Below are positions 1-8,281 of a stretch of DNA of 30,524 nt, one piece after another. The stretch's first letter is position 1; every line of letters starts with the position of its first letter. Made by a program: the position numbers and the translations under genes. The notes under the pieces were generated by a model, which saw nothing but the letters and a program-made list of their open reading frames with translations, was not told the origin of the DNA and did no database searches. This stretch comes from Thermocrinis sp. (GTDB lineage: Bacteria > Aquificota > Aquificia > Aquificales > Aquificaceae): the NCBI GenBank assembly GCA_009903855.1, contig WYEK01000136.1, positions 1-30,524 on the forward strand, in the 5' to 3' direction.

Positions 1-73
1 TGGCAAGCTTATCTACGCCAGCTTTTAGCTTAGCCCTTGCATCTTCTCCATAAACTACTCTTTTTGCTGCCAT
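1..73 (-). CDS. groEL: Chaperonin GroEL, N-terminal 24 codons (partial)
   Basis: Only the start of the gene is in the window; it continues past base 1. The translation MAAKRVVYGEDARAKLKAGV is the typical GroEL N-terminus. GroEL forms the cytoplasmic double-ring chaperonin that folds proteins with GroES. The ATG at 73-71 is preceded by GGAGG a few bases upstream, and groES ends 21 bases before it, so the two form the usual groES-groEL operon. The identification rests on a short stretch, but the groES neighbour makes it firm. Confidence 0.93.
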   Translation of the reverse strand, partial: MAAKRVVYGEDARAKLKAGVDKLA

Positions 74-94
74 GGCTTCACCTCCTTTTGGTTT

Positions 95-388
95 TTATTC
101 AAGGATCGCTAAAACTTCATCTTCAGACATTATGAGATACTTTTCACCGTCAAGCTCTATCTCTGTGCCCGCATACTTGTTAAAGATAACCTTGTCCCCC
201 ACCTTTACCCTTAGGGGGGCAATTTCACCATTGTTTAGACGTTTGCCCTCTCCCACTGCCACCACTTCTCCGATTTGAGGCTTTTCTTTGGCTGTATCGG
301 GTATGATTATTCCTGATGCAGTTCTTTGTTCTTGTTCTTCTTGCCTTTTAACCACAATCTTGTCGTAAAGTGGTTTCAGCTTTGCCAT
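95..388 (-). CDS. groES: Co-chaperonin GroES (97 aa)
   Basis: GroES is the 10-kDa lid of the GroEL chaperonin. The family signature is complete: MAKLKPLYDKIVVKR at the N-terminus, the mobile-loop region EQRTASGIIIPDTAKEKPQ, and GEVVAVGEGKR followed by KVGDKVIFNKYAGTEI. Length is normal. I start at the ATG at 388 because GGAGGT lies seven bases upstream; an in-frame GTG at 397 falls inside that ribosome-binding site and is rejected. It is first in the groES-groEL operon, driven by a strong sigma-70-like promoter at 425-453. No CIRCE inverted repeat is visible in the leader. Confidence 0.97.
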   Translation of the reverse strand: MAKLKPLYDKIVVKRQEEQEQRTASGIIIPDTAKEKPQIGEVVAVGEGKRLNNGEIAPLRVKVGDKVIFNKYAGTEIELDGEKYLIMSEDEVLAILE

Positions 389-424
389 GTCTTCCACCTC
401 CTTCTTGGGGTTTTACTACTAGAT

Positions 425-453
425 ATTATATTAACATCCCGAAGCTTTGTCAA
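425..453 (-). promoter_or_regulatory. groESL promoter (TTGACA-17-TATAAT)
   Basis: On the minus strand, TTGACA (453-448) and TATAAT (430-425) are separated by exactly 17 bases, a consensus sigma-70-type promoter. The predicted start near 418 gives a leader of about 30 bases containing the GGAGGT ribosome-binding site. This is the best promoter match in the window, which suits a highly expressed chaperonin. Confidence 0.85.
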
Positions 454-523
454 GGGGTCTTGTTTAAAAAATTAAGCATAAAAGACTAAGATTTCATAAT
501 ATCGGTATACGCACATTTTTGCG

Positions 524-532
524 TGTTATAAT
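524..532 (+). promoter_or_regulatory. Extended -10 promoter of pgsA
   Basis: TGTTATAAT at 524-532 is an extended -10 element (TGnTATAAT). The pgsA ATG is at 541, only eight bases after the -10, so transcription should start at or next to the start codon. There is no Shine-Dalgarno sequence between them, consistent with a leaderless mRNA. No good -35 is visible, as expected for an extended -10. Confidence 0.6.
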
Positions 533-540
533 TTTCCCAA

Positions 541-1032
541 ATGGCAAACTACATAACCCTCTTTAGATTCCTGCTTACCTTTCTGGCTGTGCCCTCTATC
601 TTGAACCAACATCACAAGTTAGCCCTCCTTTTAATCCTTTTGGGAGCCCTCATCGATTGGTTGGACGGAGACACCGCTCGGAGAAGGAATGAGGTCAGCA
701 AATTGGGTGTTCTCCTTGACCCTTTTGTGGATAAGGTCTTTGTGCTCTCTTGCCTTTCTGCCTATCTCTACCTTGGACAGGTTTCTCCCTACGCCTTCGT
801 CCTTTTGCTAATAAGGGAGCTTTACATATCCTTTTTGAGAAGTTTTGCGGTGGAAAAGGGCTACCTTATGAGTGCCTCCTTCCTTGGTAAGCTCAAGACC
901 TTTGCGGAATTTACCACCTTGGTCTTGCTCGCCCTTGGTAGCCCTTTGGGTAGCCCTGTGCTTTGGTTTTCGGTCCTTTTAGCTTACCTCTCCGCCTTAG
1001 ACTACACCCTTAACTTCTTTAAGCGTTTTTGA
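541..1032 (+). CDS. pgsA: CDP-alcohol phosphatidyltransferase, PgsA-like (163 aa)
   Basis: This is an integral membrane enzyme of the CDP-alcohol phosphatidyltransferase family; the bacterial housekeeping member makes phosphatidylglycerophosphate from CDP-diacylglycerol and glycerol-3-phosphate. The catalytic signature DxxDGxxAR-x8-GxxxDxxxD is complete: Asp39, Asp42, Gly43, Ala46, Arg47, Gly56, Asp60 and Asp64. Several hydrophobic helices follow. At 163 aa it is slightly short for PgsA. Substrate is inferred: phosphatidylserine or archaetidyl-type synthases share the motif. The ATG immediately follows a -10 box. Its 3' end overlaps the oppositely oriented 50-codon gene by 14 bases. Confidence 0.85.
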   Translation: MANYITLFRFLLTFLAVPSILNQHHKLALLLILLGALIDWLDGDTARRRNEVSKLGVLLDPFVDKVFVLSCLSAYLYLGQVSPYAFVLLLIRELYISFLRSFAVEKGYLMSASFLGKLKTFAEFTTLVLLALGSPLGSPVLWFSVLLAYLSALDYTLNFFKRF

Positions 1033-1171
1033 CTTGTATAACTACCTGCGCCTTCTTGAGAAGGGGAGAGTTCTCCTCTCCTTCGCAAAGGGCTACCACC
1101 AAGCCCTTCTTTATTAGCCTATCTTCCAATTTCTTAGCTAACTTTCTGTCCTTTACTATCAGCTTTTTCAT
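1019..1171 (-). CDS. Small basic protein of unknown function (50 aa)
   Basis: This gene reads MKKLIVKDRKLAKKLEDRLI, continues KKGLVVALCEGEENSP and ends LLKKAQVVIQVKNA. It is not recognised. The support is an excellent ribosome-binding site (AAGGAGG about seven bases before the ATG at 1171), its position filling the gap between pgsA and reverse gyrase, and a plausible small alpha/beta pattern: a basic amphipathic helix between two short hydrophobic strands. It is rich in Lys with a single Cys. It is divergent from reverse gyrase and its last 14 bases overlap the end of pgsA in the opposite direction. Expression is inferred from the ribosome-binding site alone. Confidence 0.62.
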   Translation of the reverse strand: MKKLIVKDRKLAKKLEDRLIKKGLVVALCEGEENSPLLKKAQVVIQVKNA

Positions 1172-1241
1172 TTTTTAACCTCCTTTCAACTTGAGAAATT
1201 ATGCGGTGTGTGTTAAGAAATAGTTAAGTTTGGAGGTTTTG

Positions 1242-1247
1242 TATAAT
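1242..1247 (+). promoter_or_regulatory. -10 box of reverse gyrase
   Basis: TATAAT lies 10 bases before the ATG at 1258. The predicted transcript begins within a few bases of the start codon. A GGAGG at 1232-1236 lies upstream of this -10 and so cannot act as ribosome-binding site from this promoter. No convincing -35 is seen. Confidence 0.55.
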
Positions 1248-1257
1248 CTTTAACTAA

Positions 1258-4200
1258 ATGATAAAGGCGATATTCGGCAAGCTTTGTCCTAACTGTGGAG
1301 GAGATATAAGCGTAGAGAGGCTTGAGAAGGGGCTTCCCTGCGAAAAGTGTATGCCCAAAGAGGGGGATCCTTGCAAAAGTCTAAAAGAGGGGACCCTTTG
1401 GGAAGTTTGCCAGGTGGAAAAAGAGCTCTTAGAGTGGGTGGAGGAGTTTAGAAGAGGTGTGTCTGCGGAGCCGTGGGATTTGCAAAGGACATGGGCAAAG
1501 AGGGTGCTTATGGGACATTCCTTTGGGCTGTTGGCACCTACCGGTGTGGGCAAGACATCCTTCGGTCTTTCTATGGTTTCCTTTTTGGCAAAGAAAAACA
1601 AAAAGTCCTATGTGATCCTTCCCACCAAGCTGTTGGTGGAACAGACTGTAAGGAAACTAAAAAGCTTTGGATTGGACGAAAGGCACATCCTCTATTTTGG
1701 GGACGATACAGAGAAGGAAAAAAGGGAGAAGAGGAAAAGGTTAGAGGAGGTGGACTTTTTGGTGCTCGTTTCCACCTCCATGTTTCTTTACAGAAACTAC
1801 GAGAGCTTACCAAAAGATTTTGCCTTTATCTTTGTGGATGATGTGGATTCCTTTTTGAAGACCGCTAAAAACATAGACAAAGCCCTCTATCTTCTGAACT
1901 TCTCTCCCGAGGATATAGAGCTAGCCCTAAGGCTCATCCGTTTGAAGGAAAAACTAAACAAGAGTCAAGAAGATTGGGAGGAAATAAAAGAACTCTCCGA
2001 GCAGATTGCCAGAGTATCCCAAAGGAGAAAGGGTGTCCTTGTGGTGTCCTCCGCCACTTCTAATCCAAGATCCAGAAGGATCAAGCTCTTTAGGGAACTT
2101 TTGGGCTTTGAGGTGGGAACTCCCACCTTTTACCTTAGGAACGTGTTGGACGCCTACGAAGACATAAACAAACTTCCCTTGGAGGAGTGGATCAGAAAGC
2201 TTGGCAAGGGAGGGCTGGTCTTTGTTCCCTCCGACAAAGGGAAGGAGTACGTGGATGTCCTAAAGGAGGAACTCTCCCAAAAGGGAATAGCCTGTTTAAC
2301 CTACGAAGAGCTTTCAGAAGAGAACTTAGCCCGTTATGAAAAGGGAGAGGTAGATGTGCTCATAGGTATTGCGTCCTATAGGAACCCTCTGGCTAGGGGC
2401 TTTGACATGCCCCACGTGGTAAGGTATGCCATCTTTTATGGAGTGCCAAAGATCGTTGTTTCTCTGAGGTTTGAGGAGAACCTCTCCCACCTGCTTTGGG
2501 CTTTGAGTAGCATAAGGGCGGAGATCGTCAAAAAACTTCCACATTTATCCCAGAAAATTGACAGTTGGCTCACAGCCTTGAAAAAATACCAATACCTGAG
2601 TGAAGAGTTTTTGCAAGATAAACCTCAGCTTAGGGAAAAGATTGAAAACCTCAAGAGGGAAATAGAGGAATTTTTAAATTCGGAGGAGGTCTCAAAGCTC
2701 TTGCAAACTTCGGAGGATATTACCTTTAAGCTTGAAGAGGATGGTGGTAAGCTTTTTGTTTCCGATGCCACCGGCTACCTTCAAGCCAGCGGTAGGACCT
2801 CCCGTATGTTTGCGGGTGGCATAAGCAAAGGTCTAAGCCTGGTGCTGGTGGATGACAGAAGGGTTTTTAAGCATTTACAGAAAAAGGTCCGATGGTTCAG
2901 CGATGATATAGAGTTTGTGGAGTTAGGGCAGATTGACCTTGAAAGCGTCCTTGCTGAAATAGACAGAGATAGGCTTTTGATAAGAAAGTTCCTTGAGGGA
3001 CAGGAGGTCCAAGAAAGGAACACACTGCTAAAGCCCATCCTTTTGGTGGTGGAGTCTCCCAACAAGGCGCGCACCATAGCCAACTTCTTTGGAAAGCCCG
3101 TCAGGAGGAGAATAAACGGGCATGAGGTTTATGAAACATCCACCGAAAGCCTGTATTTGATGATCAGTGCGTCTCTGGGGCATGTCCTTGATTTAGCGAC
3201 CGAGGGTGGTTTTCACGGAGTTTTGGTGGATGGGTATATTAGCCCAATCTATCAGACGATTGAAGGAAAGGAGGATGTGATCAACAGTCTTAGAAGATTG
3301 GCCCTTGAGAGCCAAGAAGTTTTTATAGCCACAGACCCGGATGCGGAGGGTGAAAAGATAGGCTGGGACATAGCGAACCTGCTCAGACCCTTTGTCAAAA
3401 ACATAAGGCGTATGGAGTTTCACGAGGTTACCAAGAAGGCAATAATAAAATCCCTAAAAGAACTCAGGAACATAGACGAAAACAAGGTTAAGGCTCAGGT
3501 AGTCCGAAGGGTCTCCGATCGGTGGGTGGGCTTTGAATTTTCCCAAAGACTTTGGAGTGCCCTCGGCAAAAACTGGCTCTCTGCGGGCAGGGTTCAAACG
3601 CCCGTCTTGGGCTGGATCATACAAAGGGAAAGGGAATACAGGCAGAAAGTTTATAAAGTGCAAATAGACCTTTCCCAGGAGGGCAGGAAGTTTTTGCTTG
3701 AGCTTACCTTTGAGGAAAAGGATAAAGCAAAAGCCTTCTTTGAAAGCTTGGAAAAGGTAGATATAAAGATCCTCGGAGAAAGGGAGGAGCTAAGAAATCC
3801 TCCTCCACCCTACAGGACTGATACCATGCTAAAGGATGCCAGCGATAGGTACAGGTTTTCTCTGCCAAAGACCATGGAGCTTGCCCAAAGCCTGTTTGAA
3901 TGGGGATTTATAACCTACCACAGAACAGACTCGGTTAGGGTCTCAGACTACGGCATAGCTTTAGCGGGTGAATACATAAAGGACGAATTTGGAAAAGAGT
4001 ACTTTAGCCCGAGGGTGTGGGGAGAAGGCGGAGCCCACGAGTGTATTAGACCTACCAAAGCTTTGGAACCGGAAGAGTTAAGGTCCTTATGGCTCAGCGG
4101 TCAGTTAGGAGTGGACGGCTTTAACAAAGATCACCTCCTCTTGTATGAGCTCATCTTTAAGAGGTTCATAGCAAGCCAAATGAGACCTGTGAAGGTTATA

Positions 4201-4695
4201 GTTAAGGATGTGCTCATAAGGGCGGGGGACTTTGAAATTTCCCGGGAGTTAGTCACGGATATTTTGGAGGATGGCTGGAACAGAATCCTCAGGTTTGAAC
4301 TGCAACCTCCACTTTCTGGTGAGTTAGACGTCAAAGATAGAAAGACGCTAAAGGTTCAGCCCAAGGCTTACCTTTACACCCACGGCGAGTTGGTGCAGGA
4401 GATGAAAAATAGGGGCATAGGCAGACCCTCCACCTACGCCACCATAATAGCCAAGCTCATAGAGAGGGGTTATGTGATAGAAAAGAAAGGTTTTCTTATA
4501 CCTACGAACCTCGGCAAAAAGGTGTATGAATTTTTGAGCTCCGAAGAGAGTATAAAGAAGTTTCTTTCTGAGGAATGGACAAAGGAACTGGAAGCCCTCA
4601 TGGACTTGGTGGAGGAGGGCAAAGAGGATTATGTGAAAATTTTAAGGGAGCTTTACCATCAAATCCTTGCGGTGAAAGTGGAAGAAAAGCACTGA
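1258..4695 (+). CDS. rgy: Reverse gyrase (1145 aa)
   Basis: Reverse gyrase introduces positive supercoils using ATP and is the hallmark enzyme of hyperthermophiles. The order is canonical: N-terminal zinc finger Cys10/Cys13/Cys28/Cys31; helicase-like domain with Walker A APTGVGKT (93-100), VDDVD (193-197), SAT (265-267) and QASGRTSR (509-516); then a type IA topoisomerase with TOPRIM Glu599 (VVESPNKA) and DPDAEGE (693-699), catalytic Tyr887 in FITYHRTDS, and the GIGRPSTYA motif near the C-terminus. Length is normal. The second zinc finger found in many reverse gyrases is not visible. It appears monocistronic, starts next to a -10 box and ends three bases from a convergent gene. Confidence 0.98.
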   Translation: MIKAIFGKLCPNCGGDISVERLEKGLPCEKCMPKEGDPCKSLKEGTLWEVCQVEKELLEWVEEFRRGVSAEPWDLQRTWAKRVLMGHSFGLLAPTGVGKTSFGLSMVSFLAKKNKKSYVILPTKLLVEQTVRKLKSFGLDERHILYFGDDTEKEKREKRKRLEEVDFLVLVSTSMFLYRNYESLPKDFAFIFVDDVDSFLKTAKNIDKALYLLNFSPEDIELALRLIRLKEKLNKSQEDWEEIKELSEQIARVSQRRKGVLVVSSATSNPRSRRIKLFRELLGFEVGTPTFYLRNVLDAYEDINKLPLEEWIRKLGKGGLVFVPSDKGKEYVDVLKEELSQKGIACLTYEELSEENLARYEKGEVDVLIGIASYRNPLARGFDMPHVVRYAIFYGVPKIVVSLRFEENLSHLLWALSSIRAEIVKKLPHLSQKIDSWLTALKKYQYLSEEFLQDKPQLREKIENLKREIEEFLNSEEVSKLLQTSEDITFKLEEDGGKLFVSDATGYLQASGRTSRMFAGGISKGLSLVLVDDRRVFKHLQKKVRWFSDDIEFVELGQIDLESVLAEIDRDRLLIRKFLEGQEVQERNTLLKPILLVVESPNKARTIANFFGKPVRRRINGHEVYETSTESLYLMISASLGHVLDLATEGGFHGVLVDGYISPIYQTIEGKEDVINSLRRLALESQEVFIATDPDAEGEKIGWDIANLLRPFVKNIRRMEFHEVTKKAIIKSLKELRNIDENKVKAQVVRRVSDRWVGFEFSQRLWSALGKNWLSAGRVQTPVLGWIIQREREYRQKVYKVQIDLSQEGRKFLLELTFEEKDKAKAFFESLEKVDIKILGEREELRNPPPPYRTDTMLKDASDRYRFSLPKTMELAQSLFEWGFITYHRTDSVRVSDYGIALAGEYIKDEFGKEYFSPRVWGEGGAHECIRPTKALEPEELRSLWLSGQLGVDGFNKDHLLLYELIFKRFIASQMRPVKVIVKDVLIRAGDFEISRELVTDILEDGWNRILRFELQPPLSGELDVKDRKTLKVQPKAYLYTHGELVQEMKNRGIGRPSTYATIIAKLIERGYVIEKKGFLIPTNLGKKVYEFLSSEESIKKFLSEEWTKELEALMDLVEEGKEDYVKILRELYHQILAVKVEEKH

Positions 4696-4698
4696 GGC

Positions 4699-5127
4699 TT
4701 ACCTACCAAAGAGCTTCTTTATTCTTTTCAAGAATCCTCCGAACCTTCTGTTTACCTCCAGCCTTAGCTCCTCCGCTATGGTGCCCAGCCTTCCGGACAC
4801 TTTGGATAGCACCGATTTGTCCTTTACCTTGTCTCCTTCAAGGAACTCCTTTAAGAGTTCATTGGTTTTTTCCACCGCTTCTAAGACCCTTCTGAGCTCC
4901 TTTTCGTTTTCAAGGTCAAGCCTGTTTATACGGGCTTCTATGCACTTTAACATGCCCTCCAAGGCACTGTCAAAGGCGGGAGTAGCCAGAAGTTCCACCA
5001 GCTTTGCCCTGAGCCTAAAACGATAATCCTCCAAATAATAGGCAAAGGGCTCCTTTTCCTTCACATTATCCAGAAATTCTTCCACTATGAGAACTACCCT
5101 TTCTTCTATGCTATAGACCTTTTCCAT
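4699..5127 (-). CDS. Unknown helical protein (142 aa)
   Basis: I do not recognise this protein. It is soluble-looking, highly charged and almost entirely helical: it starts MEKVYSIEERVVLIVEEFLD, has heptad-like charged helices in the middle (ENEKELRRVLEAVEKTNELL) and a basic C-terminus (RFGGFLKRIKKLFGR). There is no signal peptide or membrane segment. The ATG at 5127 follows the FBP aldolase/phosphatase stop codon by three bases, so it is translated as the last gene of the six-gene minus-strand run. The amphipathic basic tail could bind membrane or nucleic acid, but that is a guess. Confidence 0.8.
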   Translation of the reverse strand: MEKVYSIEERVVLIVEEFLDNVKEKEPFAYYLEDYRFRLRAKLVELLATPAFDSALEGMLKCIEARINRLDLENEKELRRVLEAVEKTNELLKEFLEGDKVKDKSVLSKVSGRLGTIAEELRLEVNRRFGGFLKRIKKLFGR

Positions 5128-5130
5128 CTT

Positions 5131-6276
5131 TCAGTCCGTTTCTGTGTGATGCTCTTCGCCGGTGGGGGCTTTTTTGCCCTCCTCCAGATCATAGAACCTG
5201 TCTTCCAGCTTTTTGAGGATCTTGGGAAGGGTTGTGTATTCCATCTCTTCGGAGGGTAGCCTGTGGGGTTCAAAAATACCCTGCCTTCTGAGGATGTCTG
5301 CGATAAGCTGGGCTTGTTCCCTTGCCCTGTCAAAGGCTGGGTCGTCAAAGAGGTCCCTGGGACCTATCAGCTTGCCGTTAGCGATCTGATAGCCTGCCGC
5401 TATTACCCTCGGTGGTCCATCAAAACGGGTGGGAGTTGCCTGCTTAAAGGATACGGGCATAAGAGGTCCGTTGTGGGACCCTCTCATCCAACCTTCTACG
5501 ATCCAAGGTCTTGCAAAGGGCTCAAGCACCTCACCAACCGCAGGAAAACCAGACTGAGCCCTAACGATCAGAACCGGGTCATCCTTTCCTACATACTTGC
5601 CAGCGATAAGGGAGAGCCTTTGGGTAGAAGCAACCGCCGCAATCTCTCCGTCCGAATTCCTCCATACGCTTTTGACCGCATACCTTTCCACACTGCCGAT
5701 CAGCGCCAGAAGGTCATACAGCTCCGCGGGCGTTGATAGCTTAACTGCCTTTCCTGTATAGGTATCCAACACTTCAAAGGTAAATCCGTCGTGCATTTTG
5801 GGGTCTATGACCAAGCCCGCACAGACCATTGGGTCTGCAAACATCTCATAAAGGGGTAAGTTCCACGCACTGGGGGAGGTTTTATCCGCAAAAAACACGA
5901 TCACAGGCTCAGATGGTCTTTCCTCAAACTCCATCTCTGCCACACCCGGACCCATACCCTTAACATTCCCGGAGAAGGTGTCCGAGAGCAAGTCCTGTCC
6001 TGCACCATACAGTTTTAGTTTTTTGGAAACTGCAGTTCCCTCCTCGAAGGCCTTCCAGGCTATGCCGTGCACCAGCTCGCTGTCCACACCGTGCTGATGG
6101 GTCATAACCAGGGCAATATCGTCACCGCAAACCAATGTTTGACAATCAATGAGATTGCCCTTTTCCACTTCTTTAAGTCCTACCTCTTGAACCTTTTGCA
6201 AAACCTCCGAATGCACACCGGAGTGCCCCACAAATCCCCCAATGTCTGCCTTTATTACGCTCAGTGTGATCTTCAT
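5131..6276 (-). CDS. Bifunctional fructose-1,6-bisphosphate aldolase/phosphatase, archaeal type (381 aa)
   Basis: This is the class V (archaeal-type) FBPase family, which both condenses triose phosphates to fructose-1,6-bisphosphate and dephosphorylates it, making gluconeogenesis effectively one-way. It suits an autotroph that builds sugars from fixed CO2. The N-terminus MKITLSVIKADIGGFVGHSG is the family signature with metal-binding Asp and His; VCGDDIALVMTHQHG and the acidic stretch FDDPAFDRAREQA near residue 320 also fit. Length matches the family. The ATG at 6276 has GGAGGTGC just upstream, and it is the fifth gene of the minus-strand run, 11 bases after mnmC2. The Schiff-base lysine and catalytic tyrosines were not mapped by alignment. 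Confidence 0.93.
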   Translation of the reverse strand: MKITLSVIKADIGGFVGHSGVHSEVLQKVQEVGLKEVEKGNLIDCQTLVCGDDIALVMTHQHGVDSELVHGIAWKAFEEGTAVSKKLKLYGAGQDLLSDTFSGNVKGMGPGVAEMEFEERPSEPVIVFFADKTSPSAWNLPLYEMFADPMVCAGLVIDPKMHDGFTFEVLDTYTGKAVKLSTPAELYDLLALIGSVERYAVKSVWRNSDGEIAAVASTQRLSLIAGKYVGKDDPVLIVRAQSGFPAVGEVLEPFARPWIVEGWMRGSHNGPLMPVSFKQATPTRFDGPPRVIAAGYQIANGKLIGPRDLFDDPAFDRAREQAQLIADILRRQGIFEPHRLPSEEMEYTTLPKILKKLEDRFYDLEEGKKAPTGEEHHTETD

Positions 6277-6287
6277 AATGCACCTCC

Positions 6288-7226
6288 TTAACTTCTATTA
6301 TAAAGCACCCTAAGCCCATAATCTGCTAGTATGTGTAAAGGCTCTCTGTTCAAAGTGGGATCCCTAAAGGGCACCGCAAAGGGAGAATTTTTGAGCTTTT
6401 GAGCTTCTACTTCCGTCAAAGATTCCTCAATCTCAAAACCTGCCTTTGTCCCTCCCCTCTTCCTTCCCACAGGAGAAGTGCTCTGCAAGTTAAAGCCCAA
6501 AAGCTTTAGGGCTTTTCTAACCGCAAGGGAAGAGGTGTAAGAAACCCACACACCATCCCTTTTTAAAAGCTTCGTGAGAAAAGCCAAAAAATCCAAGGTC
6601 CATAGTTCAGGGTTTTTGTAAGGAGAAAAACCATCATGGAAAATGGCATCTGCATCAAAACTCTCAACCTCTTTCACCCTTTCCCTCGCATCCCCCAAAA
6701 GTAGCCTGAAGGAAATTCCATCCTTTTCAAAGGAGGGTAGATTATCCCAAAGTAGCTTCCAGTATGGCAAATATTCCTCCGGCAGTGGGGGAACCTCTTT
6801 GGGTAGCTCCTTTTCAAAGGATAGAACCTCAATGTATACGTCCTTTTTCACATCCCTCAGGTGCTTGAGCATGACCGCCACATTGTAGCCCAGCCCAAAA
6901 CCCACGTCCACCACCCTGATTATCCTACTCCCTTCTGCCCTTTCAAGAAGCCCGGAGGGTTTTAGGAACTTCTCTATGCATTCACCTATGGCTCCTGCGG
7001 TGAGGCTATGGTAGGGCTCTCCGTAATCTTTGGCTATCAAGGTGTAAGAGCCATCCTTTGTAAGGGAAATGCCTTCCCCCGGGACGGAAGGCTTTAGCCA
7101 GCCCTTTATTAGCTTGAGGAGGGCTTGGTAGGTCCCTTCGTCAGAAATTCCATATTCCCTTTCTAAAATTTCCCTCAGTCTTTCCTCAAGTGGTGGAGCC
7201 TTCCTCGTCAAGATAGAAGACATCAT
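6288..7226 (-). CDS. mnmC: tRNA 5-methylaminomethyl-2-thiouridine methyltransferase, MnmC2 only (312 aa)
   Basis: This is the SAM-dependent methyltransferase (DUF752) that finishes wobble uridine-34 modification in some tRNAs. In many bacteria it is fused to an FAD oxidase; the stand-alone form was characterised from Aquifex aeolicus. Visible: SAM-binding VVDVGFGLGYNVAVML at about 108-123, acidic FEKELP after the second strand, and DAIFHDGFSPYKNPELWT, typical of the MnmC methyltransferase. No FAD-binding oxidase follows. The start is uncertain: tandem ATGs at 7226 and 7223 overlap bpsA by about 40 bases without an obvious ribosome-binding site, so translational coupling is likely. A downstream TTG at about 7211 is an alternative. 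Confidence 0.9.
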   Translation of the reverse strand: MMSSILTRKAPPLEERLREILEREYGISDEGTYQALLKLIKGWLKPSVPGEGISLTKDGSYTLIAKDYGEPYHSLTAGAIGECIEKFLKPSGLLERAEGSRIIRVVDVGFGLGYNVAVMLKHLRDVKKDVYIEVLSFEKELPKEVPPLPEEYLPYWKLLWDNLPSFEKDGISFRLLLGDARERVKEVESFDADAIFHDGFSPYKNPELWTLDFLAFLTKLLKRDGVWVSYTSSLAVRKALKLLGFNLQSTSPVGRKRGGTKAGFEIEESLTEVEAQKLKNSPFAVPFRDPTLNREPLHILADYGLRVLYNRS

Positions 7227-8253
7227 CGGAAATGGGTTCGTTCCACCTCTTAAAGCCGGGCAGGGCTTCTATCCTATACCAGGAGGATTTATACCATATG
7301 GTCTTAGGCTCCCTCTTTACAGGGGCTAACTCTGCCGCCTTTGTCTCCGAGTGGTAATCCCAGGTTATGTAATGGTTAAAGTTCTGCACTATGTCTGTGA
7401 TGGCTACGCCAAACTCGGATGTGAGGGATATCTGAAAATCCCTCCAACGGAAGACAGAAGAGTCCCTCAGGGTCAAGCCAAAGTATCCAACTCCTCCCTC
7501 TTCCCTCAGGGTGGCAATGCCCCTTCCTATGAAAGCCCTAAAGGCGGGCAATGTTTCCGGTGGGTCCGACACAAAAACATCAAACTTCCCCAGCATATCC
7601 TTAGGGAAGGGGTTCCTAAGGTCCCAAACCATCGCCCTGGCGTTGTCTATGCCCAACTCTTTGAATATTTGATTGTCAAAATCAATGAGCCTTTTGTCTA
7701 TGTCTATGACCAGAACGCTCTTTGCCTTTCGGGTGAGGGCTATTGCAAGACCGGTTAAGTCATCCTCCGCTCCCAAAACTATGATGTCCTTGTTTCTCAG
7801 GTCTCCCCTTGAATCCATGAAAAGCACCCGAGATATGGTGGTCTCGGGGGTAACGGAGCCCTGGTCGTAATCCCTTATAGCCTTTGGTCTGTCCTTTGTT
7901 AGCTGTAAAAACTCCCTGTAGAGTTCTATGTTTGCATAAAAGGGTATTCCTCTACCCTCACAGGCTTTGCAAATGTGATCTTCAAAGGTTTCTATGCCCA
8001 GTTCTCTAACAAAGTCAAAACCTTTTTGTGTCAGTTTTATGTTTTCTTCATCGTCAATAAAGAGAATACCTTCGTCAATTAAAACCTTTACTATGCCCGA
8101 TGCGGCGGGCACAGGCAAGCTTGACATATCTACGATCTCCCAAAAATCTCCACTTTTCAAAACTGCAGAAAGCACCGCTTCCACATTCCTCTTGTAGATC
8201 CTTACTCCGCTTACTTCCCTCGCCTTGTTGGCAAGCTCCACCAAAGCTTTCAT
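7186..8253 (-). CDS. bpsA: N4-bis(aminopropyl)spermidine synthase BpsA (355 aa)
   Basis: BpsA adds two aminopropyl groups to the N4 nitrogen of spermidine, giving branched polyamines that stabilise nucleic acids in hyperthermophiles. A winged-helix-like N-terminal region (LTQKGFDFVRELGI) is followed by a CxxC pair (Cys95, Cys98) and a Rossmann methyltransferase-like fold with GAEDDLTGLA (161-170), VIDIDKRLIDF and the family motif DPPETLP (230-236). The C-terminal part is Trp/Tyr-rich (TIWYKSSWYR). Length is normal. The ATG at 8253 has GGAGGTGT immediately upstream; a GTG two codons earlier lies in that site and is rejected. It is third in the operon and overlaps mnmC2. Confidence 0.95.
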   Translation of the reverse strand: MKALVELANKAREVSGVRIYKRNVEAVLSAVLKSGDFWEIVDMSSLPVPAASGIVKVLIDEGILFIDDEENIKLTQKGFDFVRELGIETFEDHICKACEGRGIPFYANIELYREFLQLTKDRPKAIRDYDQGSVTPETTISRVLFMDSRGDLRNKDIIVLGAEDDLTGLAIALTRKAKSVLVIDIDKRLIDFDNQIFKELGIDNARAMVWDLRNPFPKDMLGKFDVFVSDPPETLPAFRAFIGRGIATLREEGGVGYFGLTLRDSSVFRWRDFQISLTSEFGVAITDIVQNFNHYITWDYHSETKAAELAPVKREPKTIWYKSSWYRIEALPGFKRWNEPISDDVFYLDEEGSTT

Positions 8254-8281
8254 GCACACCTCCTGAAGAGTTTTAGCCTAT

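Noticed and set aside
1057..1084. GC-rich imperfect inverted repeat (GAAGGGGAGAG / CTCCTCTCCTTC) as a pgsA terminator
   Set aside because: No T-run follows on either strand and it lies inside the 50-codon gene, where the bases encode a Gly-Glu-Glu stretch.
5263..5736. Plus-strand open frame of 157 codons
   Set aside because: It lies wholly antisense to the clearly conserved FBP aldolase/phosphatase gene and shows no recognisable motif or ribosome-binding site.
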